DNA of 64,000 bases from Hordeum vulgare subsp. vulgare (GCF_904849725.1 NC_058519.1:576244169-576308168), one strand, 5' to 3'; positions 1-10,303 are shown, numbered from the stretch's first letter. Program-made: numbers and translations. Notes: generated by a model from the sequence alone, not told the origin.

Positions 1-88
1 TCCCATCAGAACTCCGAAGTTAAGCGTGCTTGGGCGAGAGTAGTACTAGGATGGGTGACCTCCTGGGAAGTCCTCGTGTTGCATTCCC
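1..88 (+). rRNA. 5S: 5S rRNA gene, copy 1 (5' end outside window)
   Basis: Positions 33-120 of the gene are visible and match the consensus; the first 32 bases lie left of the window. Spacer CC with the rare CACCCATCG ending also seen after copy 7; unit 301 bp. Confidence 0.95.
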
Positions 89-89
89 C

Positions 90-106
90 TTTTTAAATAT
101 ATTTTT
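90..106 (+). terminator. Double T5 Pol III terminator (representative, after copy 1)
   Basis: Two runs of five T, at 90-94 and 102-106, are separated by AAATATA directly downstream of the gene. RNA polymerase III stops at runs of four or more T, so the first run should end the transcript and the second act as a back-up. The first run is broken to TTTC in copies 131, 138, 152, 161 and 170, and shortened to T4 in copies 34, 182 and 188. Confidence 0.85.
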
Positions 107-110
107 GCGC

Positions 111-116
111 CACGTG
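111..116. other. CACGTG hexamer in the spacer (representative, after copy 1)
   Basis: A palindromic CACGTG (the G-box/E-box core recognised by plant bZIP and bHLH proteins) sits just after the second T run of nearly every spacer. It is altered to CACCTG after copies 38 and 106, CACGCG after copy 35 and CACATG after copy 142. A role is not shown by the sequence. Confidence 0.5.
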
Positions 117-240
117 ACAAGGATGACGCGGGACCGTGATCTATATGACCTCATTTTCTTATTTTTGACGATTACTGTGTGACTTTTCCCACCGCGCTTG
201 ACACCCATCGACTAGTAGTAGTAGTAGTAGTAGGGGCAAG

Positions 241-247
241 CATAAGG
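241..247 (+). promoter_or_regulatory. Upstream -28 TATA-like element (representative, before copy 2)
   Basis: CATAAGG lies at about -29 to -23 from the gene start and is kept before nearly every copy. Plant 5S genes are known to need an AT-rich element near -28, a GC pair near -12 and a C at -1. Here the -28 element and the -1 C are present, but the bases at -12/-11 are TA-rich (GATAG) and no GC is seen there. Variants CATACGG precede copies 31, 33 and 120. Confidence 0.65.
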
Positions 248-269
248 AACAAATAGATAGTTGCATGTC

Positions 270-389
270 GGATGCGATCATACCAGCACTAAAGCATCGG
301 ATCCCATGAGAACTCCGAAGTTAAGCGTGCTTGGGCGAGAGTAGTACTAGGATGGGTGACCTCCTGGGAAGTCCTCGTGTTGCATTCCC
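270..389 (+). rRNA. 5S: 5S rRNA gene, copy 2
   Basis: Changes C28T and C39G. Spacer GC, with AACTATA between the T runs and TTTTTACGCC; unit 301 bp. Confidence 0.95.
319..359 (+). promoter_or_regulatory. Internal Pol III control region (representative, copy 2)
   Basis: By comparison with known plant 5S genes, the A box is at gene positions 50-64 (319-333), the intermediate element at 67-72 (336-341) and the C box at 80-90 (349-359). This is the TFIIIA/TFIIIC binding region. It is intact in most copies. Recurrent variants inside it are T84C, G85A and G68A. Confidence 0.8.
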
Positions 390-570
390 CTTTTTAACTA
401 TATTTTTACGCCACGTGACAAGGATGACGCGGGAGCGTGATCTATATGACCTCATTTTCTTATTTTTGACGATTACTGTGTGACTTTTCCCACCGCGCTT
501 GACACCCAACGACTAGTAGTAGTAGTAGTAGTAGGGGCAAGCATAAGGAACAAATAGATAGTTTCATTTG

Positions 571-690
571 GGATGCGATCATACCAGCACTAAAGCACCG
601 GATCGCATCAGAACTCCGAAGTTAAGCGTGCTTGGGCGAGAGTAGTACTAGGATGGGTGACCTCCTGGGAAGTCCTCGTGTTGCATTCCC
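571..690 (+). rRNA. 5S: 5S rRNA gene, copy 3
   Basis: Change C35G; the -1 base is G instead of C. Spacer CC with a TACTAG break in the microsatellite; unit 310 bp. Confidence 0.95.
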
Positions 691-880
691 CTTTTTAAAT
701 ATATTTTTGCGCCACGTGACAAGGATGACGCGGGACCGTGATCTATATGACCTCATTTTCTTATTTTTGACGATTACTGTGTGACTTTTCTCACCGCGCT
801 TGACACCCAACGACTAGTAGTACTAGTAGTAGTAGTAGTAGTAGGGGCAAGCATAAGGAACAAATAGATAGTTGCATGTC

Positions 881-1000
881 GTATGCGATCATACCAGCAC
901 TAAAGCACCGGATCCCATCAGAACTCCGAAGTTAAGCGTGCTTGGGCGAGAGTAGTACTAGGATGGGTGACCTCCTGGGAAGTCCTCGTGTTGCATTCCC
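881..1000 (+). rRNA. 5S: 5S rRNA gene, copy 4
   Basis: Change G2T only. Spacer has the unique GGGAGGGTG; unit 319 bp. Confidence 0.95.
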
Positions 1001-1124
1001 CTTTTTAAATATATTTTTGCGCCACGTGACAAGGATGACGCGGGAGGGTGATCTATATGACCTCATTTTCTTATTTTTGACGATTACTGTGTGACTTTTC
1101 CCACCGCGCTTGACACCCAACGAC

Positions 1125-1163
<39 letters not shown>

Positions 1164-1199
1164 GGGCAAGCATAAGGAACAAATAGATAGTTGCATGTC

Positions 1200-1319
1200 G
1201 GATGCGATCATACCAGCACTAAAGCACCGGATCCCATCAGAACTGCGAAGTTAAGCGTGCTTGGGCGAGAGTAGTACTAGGATGGGTGACTTCCTGGGAA
1301 GTACTCGTGTTGCATTCCC
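1200..1319 (+). rRNA. 5S: 5S rRNA gene, copy 5
   Basis: Changes C46G, C92T and C104A. Spacer CC; unit 319 bp. Confidence 0.94.
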
Positions 1320-1443
1320 CTTTTTAAATATATTTTTGCGCCACGTGACAAGGATGACGCGGGACCGTGATCTATATGACCTCATTTTCTTATTTTTGAC
1401 GATTACTGTGTGACTTTTCCCACCGCGCTTGACACCCAACGAC

Positions 1444-1482
<39 letters not shown>

Positions 1483-1518
1483 GGGCAAGCATAAGGAACA
1501 AATAGATAGTTGCATGTC

Positions 1519-1638
1519 GGATGCGATCATACCAGCACTAAAGCACCGGATCCCATCAGAACTCCGAAGTTAAGCGTGCTTGGGCGAGAGTAGTACTAGG
1601 ATGGGTGACCTCCTGGGAAGTCCTCGTGTTGCATTCCC
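1519..1638 (+). rRNA. 5S: 5S rRNA gene, copy 6
   Basis: Consensus gene. Spacer GC with GATGATGCGG in place of GATGACGCGG; unit 301 bp. Confidence 0.96.
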
Positions 1639-1819
1639 CTTTTTAAATATATTTTTGCGCCACGTGACAAGGATGATGCGGGAGCGTGATCTATATGACC
1701 TCATTTTCTTATTTTTGACGATTACTGTGTGACTTTTCCCACCGCGCTTGACACCCAACGACTAGTAGTAGTAGTAGTAGTAGGGGCAAGCATAAGGAAC
1801 AAATAGATAGTTGCATGTC

Positions 1820-1939
1820 GGATGCGATCATACCAGCACTAAAGCACCGGATCCCATCAGAACTCCGAAGTTAAGCGTGCTTGGGCGAGAGTAGTACTAG
1901 GATGGGTGACCTCCTGGGAAGTCCTCGTGTTGCATTCCC
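1820..1939 (+). rRNA. 5S: 5S rRNA gene, copy 7
   Basis: Consensus gene. Spacer CC with CACCCATCG as after copy 1; unit 334 bp from a long TAG run. Confidence 0.96.
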
Positions 1940-2063
1940 CTTTTTAAATATATTTTTGCGCCACGTGACAAGGATGACGCGGGACCGTGATCTATATGAC
2001 CTCATTTTCTTATTTTTGACGATTACTGTGTGACTTTTCCCACCGCGCTTGACACCCATCGAC

Positions 2064-2117
<54 letters not shown>

Positions 2118-2153
2118 GGGCAAGCATAAGGAACAAATAGATAGTTGCATGTC

Positions 2154-2273
2154 GGATGCGATCATACCAGCACTAAAGCATCGGATCCCATCAGAACTCC
2201 GAAGTTAAGCGTTCTTGGGCGAGAGTAGTACTAGGATGGGTGACCTCCTGGGAAGTCCTCGTGTTGCATTCCC
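2154..2273 (+). rRNA. 5S: 5S rRNA gene, copy 8
   Basis: Changes C28T and G60T. Spacer GC with TTTTTACGCC as after copy 2; unit 301 bp. Confidence 0.95.
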
Positions 2274-2454
2274 CTTTTTAAATATATTTTTACGCCACGT
2301 GACAAGGATGACGCGGGAGCGTGATCTATATGACCTCATTTTCTTATTTTTGACGATTACTGTGTGACTTTTCCCATCGCGCTTGACACCCAACGACTAG
2401 TAGTAGTAGTAGTAGTAGGGGCAAGCATAAGGAACAAATAGATAGTTTCATGTG

Positions 2455-2574
2455 GGATGCGATCATACCAGCACTAAAGCACCGGATCCCATCAGAACTC
2501 CGAAGTTAAGCGTGCTTGGGCAAGAGTAGTACTAGGATGGGTGACCTCCTGGGAAGTCCTCGTGTTGCATTCCC
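2455..2574 (+). rRNA. 5S: 5S rRNA gene, copy 9
   Basis: Change G68A; -1 base is G as in copy 3. Spacer CC, TACTAG break; unit 310 bp. Confidence 0.95.
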
Positions 2575-2764
2575 CTTTTTAAATATATTTTTGCGCCACG
2601 TGACAAGGATGACGCGGGACCGTGATCTATATGACCTCATTTTATTATTTTTGACGATTACTGTGTGACTTTTCCCACCGCGCTTGACACCCAACGACTA
2701 GTAGTACTAGTAGTAGTAGTAGTAGTAGGGGCAAGCATAAGGAACAAATAGATAGTTGCATGTC

Positions 2765-2884
2765 GTATGCGATCATACCAGCACTAAAGCACCGGATCCC
2801 ATCAGAACTCCGAAGTTAAGCGTGCTTGGGCGAGAGTAGTACTAGGATGGGTGACCTCCTGGGAAGTCCTCGTGTTGCATTCCC
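2765..2884 (+). rRNA. 5S: 5S rRNA gene, copy 10
   Basis: Change G2T. Spacer GC; unit 319 bp. Confidence 0.96.
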
Positions 2885-3008
2885 CTTTTTAAATATATTT
2901 TTGCGCCACGTGACAAGGATGACGCGGGAGCGTGATCTATATGACCTCATTTTCTTATTTTTGACGATTACTGTGTGACTTTTTCCACCGCGCTTGACAC
3001 CCAACGAC

Positions 3009-3047
<39 letters not shown>

Positions 3048-3083
3048 GAGCAAGCATAAGGAACAAATAGATAGTTGCATGTC

Positions 3084-3203
3084 GGATGCGATCATACCAG
3101 CACTAAAGCACCGGATCCCATCGGAACTCCGAAGTTAAGTGTGCTTGGGCGAGAGTACTACTAGGATGGGTGACCTCCTGGGAAGTCCTCTTGTTGCATT
3201 CCC
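3084..3203 (+). rRNA. 5S: 5S rRNA gene, copy 11
   Basis: Changes A40G, C57T, G75C and G108T, two of them in or next to the internal promoter. Spacer GC; unit 328 bp. Confidence 0.92.
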
Positions 3204-3327
3204 CTTTTTAAATATATTTTTGCGCCACGTGACAAGGATGACGCGGGAGCGTGATCTATATGACCTCATTTTCTTATTTTTGACGATTACTGTGTGACTT
3301 TTCCCACCGCGCTTGACACCCAACGAC

Positions 3328-3375
<48 letters not shown>

Positions 3376-3411
3376 GGGCAAGCATAAGGAACAAATAGAT
3401 AGTTGCATGTC

Positions 3412-3531
3412 GGATGCGATCATACCAGCACTAAAGCACCGGATCCCATCACAACTCCGAAGTTAAGCGTGCTTGGGCGAGAGTAGTACTAGGATGGGTG
3501 ACCTCCTGGGAAGTCCTCGTGTTGCATTCCC
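3412..3531 (+). rRNA. 5S: 5S rRNA gene, copy 12
   Basis: Change G41C. Spacer GC with GATTAGTGTG; unit 301 bp. Confidence 0.96.
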
Positions 3532-3712
3532 CTTTTTAAATATATTTTTGCGCCACGTGACAAGGATGACGCGGGAGCGTGATCTATATGACCTCATTTT
3601 CTTATTTTTGACGATTAGTGTGTGACTTTTCCCACCGCGCTTGACACCCAACCACTAGTAGTAGTAGTAGTAGTAGGGGCAAGCATAAGGAACAAATAGA
3701 TAGTTGCATGTT

Positions 3713-3832
3713 GGATGCGATCATACCAGCACTAAAGCACCGGATCCCATCAGAACTCCGAAGTTAAGCGTGCTTGGGCGAGAGTAGTACTAGGATGGGT
3801 GACCTCCTGGGAAGTCCTCGTGTTGCATTCCC
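3713..3832 (+). rRNA. 5S: 5S rRNA gene, copy 13
   Basis: Consensus gene; -1 base is T. Spacer GC; unit 301 bp. Confidence 0.96.
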
Positions 3833-4013
3833 CTTTTTAAATATATTTTTGCGCCACGTGACAAGGATGACGCGGGAGCGTGATCTATATGACCTCATTT
3901 TCTTATTTTTGACGATTACTGTGTGACTTTTCCCACCGCGCTTGACACCCAACGACTAGTAGTAGTAGTAGTAGTAGGGGCAAGCATAAGGAACAAATAG
4001 ATAGTTGCATGTC

Positions 4014-4133
4014 GGATGCGATCATACCAGCACTAAAGCACCGGATCCCATCAGAACTCCGAAGTTAAGCGTGCTTGGGCAAGAGTAGTACTAGGATGGG
4101 TGACCTCCTGGGAAGTCCTCGTGTTGCATTCCC
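4014..4133 (+). rRNA. 5S: 5S rRNA gene, copy 14
   Basis: Change G68A. Spacer GC; unit 301 bp. Confidence 0.96.
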
Positions 4134-4314
4134 CTTTTTAAATATATTTTTGCGCCACGTGACAAGGATGACGCGGGAGCGTGATCTATATGACCTCATT
4201 TTCTTATTTTTGACGATTACTGTGTGACTTTTCCCACCGCGCTTGACACCCAACGACTAGTAGTAGTAGTAGTAGTAGGGGCAAGCATAAGGAACAAATA
4301 GATAGTTGCATGTC

Positions 4315-4434
4315 GGATGCGATCATACCAGCACTAAAGCACCGGATCCCATCAGAACTCCGAAGTTAAGCGTGCTTGGGCGAGAGTAGTACTAGGATGG
4401 GTGACCTCCTGGGAAGTCCTCGTGTTGCATTCCC
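4315..4434 (+). rRNA. 5S: 5S rRNA gene, copy 15
   Basis: Consensus gene. Spacer GC, microsatellite with TACTAG break; unit 325 bp. Confidence 0.97.
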
Positions 4435-4558
4435 CTTTTTAAATATATTTTTGCGCCACGTGACAAGGATGACGCGGGAGCGTGATCTATATGACCTCAT
4501 TTTCTTATTTTTGACGATTACTGTGTGACTTTTCCCACCGCGCTTGACACCCAACGAC

Positions 4559-4590
<32 letters not shown>

Positions 4591-4639
4591 CTAGTAGTAG
4601 TAGGGGCAAGCATAAGGAACAAATAGATAGTTGCATGTC

Positions 4640-4759
4640 GGATGCGATCATACCAGCACTAAAGCACCGGATCCCATTAGAACTCCGAAGTTAAGCGTGC
4701 TTGGGCGAGAGTAGTACTAGGATGGGTGACCTCCTGGGAAGTCCTCGTGTTACATTCCC
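4640..4759 (+). rRNA. 5S: 5S rRNA gene, copy 16
   Basis: Changes C39T and G113A. Spacer GC; unit 337 bp. Confidence 0.95.
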
Positions 4760-4883
4760 CTTTTTAAATATATTTTTGCGCCACGTGACAAGGATGACGC
4801 GGGAGCGTGATCTATATGACCTCATTTTCTTATTTTTGACGATTACTGTGTGACTTTTCCCACCGCGCTTGACACCCAACGAC

Positions 4884-4940
<57 letters not shown>

Positions 4941-4976
4941 GGGCAAGCATAAGGAACAAATAGATAGTTGGATGTC

Positions 4977-5096
4977 GGATGCGATCATACCAGCACTAAA
5001 GCACCGGATCCCATCAGAACTCCGAAGTTAAGCGTGCTTGGGCGAGAGTAGTACTAGGATGGGTGACCTCCTCGGAAGTCCTCGTGTTGCATTCCC
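4977..5096 (+). rRNA. 5S: 5S rRNA gene, copy 17
   Basis: Change G97C; upstream GTTGGATG instead of GTTGCATG. Spacer GC; unit 304 bp. Confidence 0.95.
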
Positions 5097-5280
5097 CTTT
5101 TTAAATATATTTTTGCGCCACGTGACAAGGATGACGCGGGAGCGTGATCTATATGACCTCATTTTCTTATTTTTGACGATTACTGTGTGACTTTTCCCAC
5201 CGCGCTTGACACCCAACGACTAGTAGTAGTAGTAGTAGTAGTAGGGGCAAGCATAAGGAACAAATAGATAGTTGCATGTC

Positions 5281-5400
5281 GGATGCGATCATACCAGCAC
5301 TAAAGCACCGGATCCCATCAGAACTCCGAAGTTAAGCGTGCTTGGGCGAGAGTAGTACTAGGATGGGTGACCTCCTGGGAAGTCCTTGTGTTGCATTCCC
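5281..5400 (+). rRNA. 5S: 5S rRNA gene, copy 18
   Basis: Change C107T. Spacer GC; unit 310 bp. Confidence 0.96.
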
Positions 5401-5590
5401 CTTTTTAAATATATTTTTGCGCCACGTGACAAGGATGACGCGGGAGCGTGATCTATATGACCTCATTTTCTTATTTTTGACGATTACTGTGTGACTTTTC
5501 CCACCGCGCTTGACACCCAACGACTAGTAGTAGTAGTAGTAGTAGTAGTAGTAGGGGCAAGCATAAGGAACAAATAGATAGTTGCATGTC

Positions 5591-5710
5591 GGATGCGATC
5601 ATACCAGCACTAAAGCACCGGATCCCATCAGAACTCCGAAGTTAAGCGTGCTTGGGCGAGAGTAGTACTAGGATGGGTGACCTCCTGGGAAGTCCTCGTG
5701 TTGCATTCCC
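5591..5710 (+). rRNA. 5S: 5S rRNA gene, copy 19
   Basis: Consensus gene. Spacer GC with TACTAG break; unit 322 bp. Confidence 0.97.
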
Positions 5711-5912
5711 CTTTTTAAATATATTTTTGCGCCACGTGACAAGGATGACGCGGGAGCGTGATCTATACGACCTCATTTTCTTATTTTTGACGATTACTGT
5801 GTGACTTTTCCCACCGCGCTTGACACCCAACGACTAGTAGTAGTAGTAGTAGTAGTAGTAGTACTAGTAGTAGTAGGGGCAAGCATAAGGAACAAATAGA
5901 TAGTTGCATGTC

Positions 5913-6032
5913 GGATGTGATCATACCAGCACTAAAGCACCGGATCCCATTAGAACTCCGAAGTTAAGCGTGCTTGGGCGAGAGTAGTACTAGGATGGGT
6001 GACCTCCTGGGAAGTCCTCGTGTTGCATTCCC
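5913..6032 (+). rRNA. 5S: 5S rRNA gene, copy 20
   Basis: Changes C6T and C39T. Spacer GC with TACTAG break; unit 334 bp. Confidence 0.95.
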
Positions 6033-6156
6033 CTTTTTAAATATATTTTTGCGCCACGTGACAAGGATGACGCGGGAGCGTGATCTATATGACCTCATTT
6101 TCTTATTTTTGACGATTACTGTGTGACTTTTCCCACCGCGCTTGACACCCAACGAC

Positions 6157-6188
<32 letters not shown>

Positions 6189-6246
6189 CTAGTAGTAGTA
6201 GTAGTAGTAGGGGCAAGCATAAGGAACAAATAGATAGTTGGATGTC

Positions 6247-6366
6247 GGATGCGATCATACCAGCACTAAAGCACCGGATCCCATCAGAACTCCGAAGTTA
6301 AGCGTGCTTGGGCGAGAGTAGTACTAGGATGGGTGACCTCCTGGGAAGTCCTCGTGTTGCATTCCC
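6247..6366 (+). rRNA. 5S: 5S rRNA gene, copy 21
   Basis: Consensus gene; upstream GTTGGATG as at copies 17 and 23. Spacer GC; unit 301 bp. Confidence 0.97.
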
Positions 6367-6547
6367 CTTTTTAAATATATTTTTGCGCCACGTGACAAGG
6401 ATGACGCGGGAGCGTGATCTATATGACCTCATTTTCTTATTTTTGACGATTACTGTGTGACTTTTCCCACCGCGCTTGACACCCAACGACTAGTAGTAGT
6501 AGTAGTAGTAGGGGCAAGCATAAGGAACAAATAGATAGTTGCATGTC

Positions 6548-6667
6548 GGATGCGATCATACCAGCACTAAAGCACCGGATCCCATCAGAACTCCGAAGTT
6601 AAGCGTGCTTGGGCGAGAGTAGTACTAGGATGGGTGACCTCCTGGGAAGTCCTCGTGTTGCATTCCC
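6548..6667 (+). rRNA. 5S: 5S rRNA gene, copy 22
   Basis: Consensus gene, with one C fewer between the gene and the first T run. Spacer GC; unit 318 bp. Confidence 0.96.
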
Positions 6668-6790
6668 TTTTTAAATATATTTTTGCGCCACGTGACAAGG
6701 ATGACGCGGGAGCGTGATCTATATGACCTCATTTTCTTATTTTTGACGATTACTGTGTGACTTTTCCCACCGCGCTTGACACCCAACGAC

Positions 6791-6829
<39 letters not shown>

Positions 6830-6865
6830 GGGCAAGCATAAGGAACAAATAGATAGTTGGATGTC

Positions 6866-6985
6866 GGATGCGATCATACCAGCACTAAAGCACCGGATCC
6901 CATCAGAACTCCGAAGTTAAGCGTGCTTGGGCGAGAGTAGTACTAGGATGGGTGACCTCCTGGGAAGTCCTCGTGTTGCATTCCC
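6866..6985 (+). rRNA. 5S: 5S rRNA gene, copy 23
   Basis: Consensus gene; upstream GTTGGATG. Spacer GC; unit 298 bp. Confidence 0.97.
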
Positions 6986-7163
6986 CTTTTTAAATATATT
7001 TTTGCGCCACGTGACAAGGATGACGCGGGAGCGTGATCTATATGACCTCATTTTCTTATTTTTGACGATTACTGTGTGACTTTTCCCACCGCGCTTGACA
7101 CCCAACGACTAGTAGTAGTAGTAGTAGGGGCAAGCATAAGGAACAAATAGATAGTTGCATGTC

Positions 7164-7283
7164 GGATGCGATCATACCAGCACTAAAGCATCGGATCCCA
7201 TCAGAACTCCGAAGTTAAGCGTGCTTGGGCGAGAGTAGTACTAGGATGGGTGACCTCCTGGGAAGTCCTCGTGTTGCATTCCC
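7164..7283 (+). rRNA. 5S: 5S rRNA gene, copy 24
   Basis: Change C28T and one C fewer after the gene. Spacer GC, TACTAG break; unit 321 bp. Confidence 0.95.
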
Positions 7284-7484
7284 TTTTTAAATATATTTTT
7301 GCGCCACGTGACAAGGATGACGCGGGAGCGTGATCTATATGAGCTCATTTTCTTATTTTTGACGATTACTGTGTAACTTTTCCCACCGCGCTTGACACCC
7401 AACGACTAGTAGTAGTAGTAGTAGTAGTAGTAGTACTAGTAGTAGTAGGGGCAAGCATAAGGAACAAATAGATAATTGCATGTC

Positions 7485-7604
7485 GGATGCGATCATACCA
7501 GCACTAAAGCACCGGATCCCATTAGAACTCCGAAGTTAAGCGTGCTTGGGCGAGAGTAGTACTAGGATGGGTGACCTCCTGGGAAGTCCTCGTGTTGCAT
7601 TCCC
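7485..7604 (+). rRNA. 5S: 5S rRNA gene, copy 25
   Basis: Change C39T, as in copies 16 and 20, which also follow a TACTAG-broken microsatellite. Spacer GC; unit 316 bp. Confidence 0.96.
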
Positions 7605-7728
7605 CTTTTTAAATATATTTTTGCGCCACGTGACAAGGATGACGCGGGAGCGTGATCTATATGACCTCATTTTCTTATTTTTGACGATTACTGTGTGACT
7701 TTTCCCACCGCGCTTGACACCCAACGAC

Positions 7729-7764
<36 letters not shown>

Positions 7765-7800
7765 GGGCAAGCATAAGGAACAAATAGATAGTTGCATGTC

Positions 7801-7920
7801 GGGTGCGATCATACCAGCACTAAAGCACCGGATCCCATCAGAACTCCGAAGTTAAGCGCGCTTGGGCGAGATTAGTACTAGGATGGGTGACCTCCTGGGA
7901 AGTCCTCGTGTTGCATTCCC
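7801..7920 (+). rRNA. 5S: 5S rRNA gene, copy 26
   Basis: Changes A3G, T59C and G72T. The spacer is also diverged: GGGCCCGTG, TTTGGCGAT and ACTCTCTGAC. Unit 310 bp. Confidence 0.93.
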
Positions 7921-8110
7921 CTTTTTAAATATATTTTTGCGCCACGTGACAAGGATGACGCGGGCCCGTGATCTATATGACCTCATTTTCTTATTTTTGG
8001 CGATTACTCTCTGACTTTTCCCACCGCGCTTGACACCCAACGACTAGTAGTAGTAGTAGTAGTAGTAGTAGTAGGGGCAAGCATAACGAACAAAAAGATA
8101 GTTGCATGTC

Positions 8111-8230
8111 GGATGCGATCATACCAGCACTAAAGCACCGGATCCCATCAGAACTCCAAAGTTAAGCGTGCTTGGGCGAGAGTAGTACTAGGATGGGTGA
8201 CCTCCTGGGAAGTCCTCGTGTTGCATTCCC
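8111..8230 (+). rRNA. 5S: 5S rRNA gene, copy 27
   Basis: Change G48A and one C fewer after the gene. Spacer GC; unit 321 bp. Confidence 0.95.
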
Positions 8231-8353
8231 TTTTTAAATATATTTTTGCGCCACGTGACAAGGATGACGCGGGAGCGTGATCTATATGACCCCATTTTCT
8301 TATTTTTGACGATTACTGTGTGACTTTTGCCACCGCGCTTGACACCCAACGAC

Positions 8354-8395
<42 letters not shown>

Positions 8396-8431
8396 GGGCA
8401 TGCATAAGGAACAAATAGATAGTTGCATGTC

Positions 8432-8551
8432 GGATGCGATCATAGCAGCACTAAAGCACCGGATCCCATCAGAACTCCGAAGTTAAGCATGCTTGGGCGA
8501 GAGTAGTACTAGGATGGGTGACCTCTTGGGAAGTCCTCGTGTTGCATTCCC
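8432..8551 (+). rRNA. 5S: 5S rRNA gene, copy 28
   Basis: Changes C14G, G58A and C95T. Spacer CC; unit 313 bp. Confidence 0.93.
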
Positions 8552-8675
8552 CTTTTTAAATATATTTTTGCGCCACGTGACAAGGATGACGCGGGACCGT
8601 GATCTATATGACCTCATTTTCTTATTTTTGACGATTACTGTGTGACTTTTCCCACCGCGCTTGACACCCAACGAC

Positions 8676-8708
<33 letters not shown>

Positions 8709-8744
8709 GGGCAAGCATAAGGAACAAATAGATAGTTGCATGTC

Positions 8745-8864
8745 GGATGCGATCATACCAGCACTAAAGCACAGGATCCCATCAGAACTACGAAGTTAAG
8801 CGTGCTTGGGCGAGAGTAGTACTAGGATGGGTGACCTCCTGGGAAGTCCTCGTGTTGCATTCCC
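8745..8864 (+). rRNA. 5S: 5S rRNA gene, copy 29
   Basis: Changes C29A and C46A. Spacer CC; unit 301 bp. Confidence 0.95.
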
Positions 8865-9045
8865 CTTTTTAAATATATTTTTGCGCCACGTGACAAGGAT
8901 GACGCGGGACCGTGATCTATATGACCTCATTTTCTTATTTTTGACGATTACTGTGTGACTTTTTCCACCGCGCTTGACACCCAACCACTAGTAGTAGTAG
9001 TAGTAGTAGGGGCAAGCATAAGGAACAAATAGATAGTTGCATGTC

Positions 9046-9165
9046 GGATGCGATCATACTAGCACTAAAGCACCATATCCCATCAGAACTTCGAAGTTAA
9101 GCGTGCTTGGGCGAGAGTAGTACTAGGATGGGTGACCTCCTGGGAAGTCCTCGTGTTGCATTCCC
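9046..9165 (+). rRNA. 5S: 5S rRNA gene, copy 30
   Basis: Changes C15T, G30A, G31T and C46T. The adjacent G30A/G31T pair recurs in copy 32. Spacer GC; unit 310 bp. Confidence 0.93.
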
Positions 9166-9355
9166 CTTTTTAAATATATTTTTGCGCCACGTGACAAGGA
9201 TGACGCGGGAGCGTGATCTATATGACCTCATTTTCTTATTTTTGACGATTACTGTGTGACTTTTCCCACCGCGCTTGACACCCAACGACTAGTAGTAGTA
9301 GTAGTAGTAGTAGTAGTACGGGCAAGCATACGGAACAAATAGATAGTTGCATGTC

Positions 9356-9475
9356 GGATGCGATCATACCAGCACTAATGCACCGGATCCCATCAGAACT
9401 CCGAAGTTAACCGTGCTTGGGCGAGAGTAGTACTAGGATGGGTGACCTCCTGGGAAGTCCTTGTGTTGCATTCCC
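9356..9475 (+). rRNA. 5S: 5S rRNA gene, copy 31
   Basis: Changes A24T, G56C and C107T; upstream CATACGG. Spacer GC; unit 301 bp. Confidence 0.94.
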
Positions 9476-9656
9476 CTTTTTAAATATATTTTTGCGCCAC
9501 GTGACAAGGATGACGCGGGAGCGTGATCTATATGACCTCATTTTCTTATTTTTGACGATTACTGTGTGACTTTTTCCACCGCGCTTGACACCCAACGACT
9601 AGTAGTAGTAGTAGTAGTAGGGACAAGCATAAGGAACAAATAGATAGTTGCATGTC

Positions 9657-9776
9657 GGATGCGATCATACCAGCACTAAAGCACCATATCCCATCAGAAC
9701 TCTGAAGTTAAGCGTGCTTGGGCGAGAGTAGTACTAGGATGGGTGACCTCCTGGGAAGTCCTCGTGTTGCATTCCC
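9657..9776 (+). rRNA. 5S: 5S rRNA gene, copy 32
   Basis: Changes G30A, G31T and C47T. Spacer GC; unit 301 bp. Confidence 0.94.
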
Positions 9777-9957
9777 CTTTTTAAATATATTTTTGCGCCA
9801 CGTGACAAGGATGACGCGGGAGCGTGATCTATATGACCTCATTTTCTTATTTTTGACGATTACTGTGTGACTTTTCCCACCGCGCTTGACACCCAACGAC
9901 TAGTAGTAGTAGTAGTAGTACGGGCAAGCATACGGAACAAATAGATAGTTGCATGAC

Positions 9958-10077
9958 GGATGCGATCATACCAGCACTAATGCACCGGATCCCATCAGAA
10001 CTCCGAAGTTAAGCGTGCTTGGGCGAGAGTAGTACTAGGATGGGTGACCTCCTGGGAAGTCCTTGTGTTGCATTCCC
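9958..10077 (+). rRNA. 5S: 5S rRNA gene, copy 33
   Basis: Changes A24T and C107T, upstream CATACGG, as in copy 31. Spacer GC; unit 346 bp. Confidence 0.95.
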
Positions 10078-10201
10078 CTTTTTAAATATATTTTTGCGCC
10101 ACGTGACAAGGATGACGCGGGAGCGTGATCTATATGACCTCATTTTCTTATTTTTGACGATTACTGTGTGACTTTTCCCACCGCGCTTGACACCCAACGA
10201 T

Positions 10202-10252
<51 letters not shown>

Positions 10253-10303
10253 GAGTAGTAGTAGTAGGGGCAAGCATAAGGAACAAATAGATAGTTGCAT
10301 GTC

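Larger units (their letters stand above)
1..3712 (+). repeat. 6-unit higher-order repeat, two copies (1.85 and 1.89 kb)
   Basis: Copies 1-6 and 7-12 line up. 1 and 7 share CACCCATCG; 2 and 8 share C28T with TTTTTACGCC; 3 and 9 share the -1 G, GTTTCAT upstream and the TACTAG break; 4 and 10 share G2T. Units 5-6 and 11-12 match less well. Confidence 0.75.
9046..10303 (+). repeat. 2-unit repeat, two copies
   Basis: Copies 30 and 32 share the G30A/G31T pair. Copies 31 and 33 share A24T, C107T and upstream CATACGG. Confidence 0.8.

Noticed and set aside
20..208. A 62-codon open frame on the minus strand, repeated in most units, covering the spacer and half of each 5S gene.
   Set aside because: It is conserved only because the DNA is a tandem repeat. 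In most units it would need a TTG start, it is broken by single-base losses that leave the 5S gene intact (copies 22, 24, 27), and its changes do not favour silent sites.
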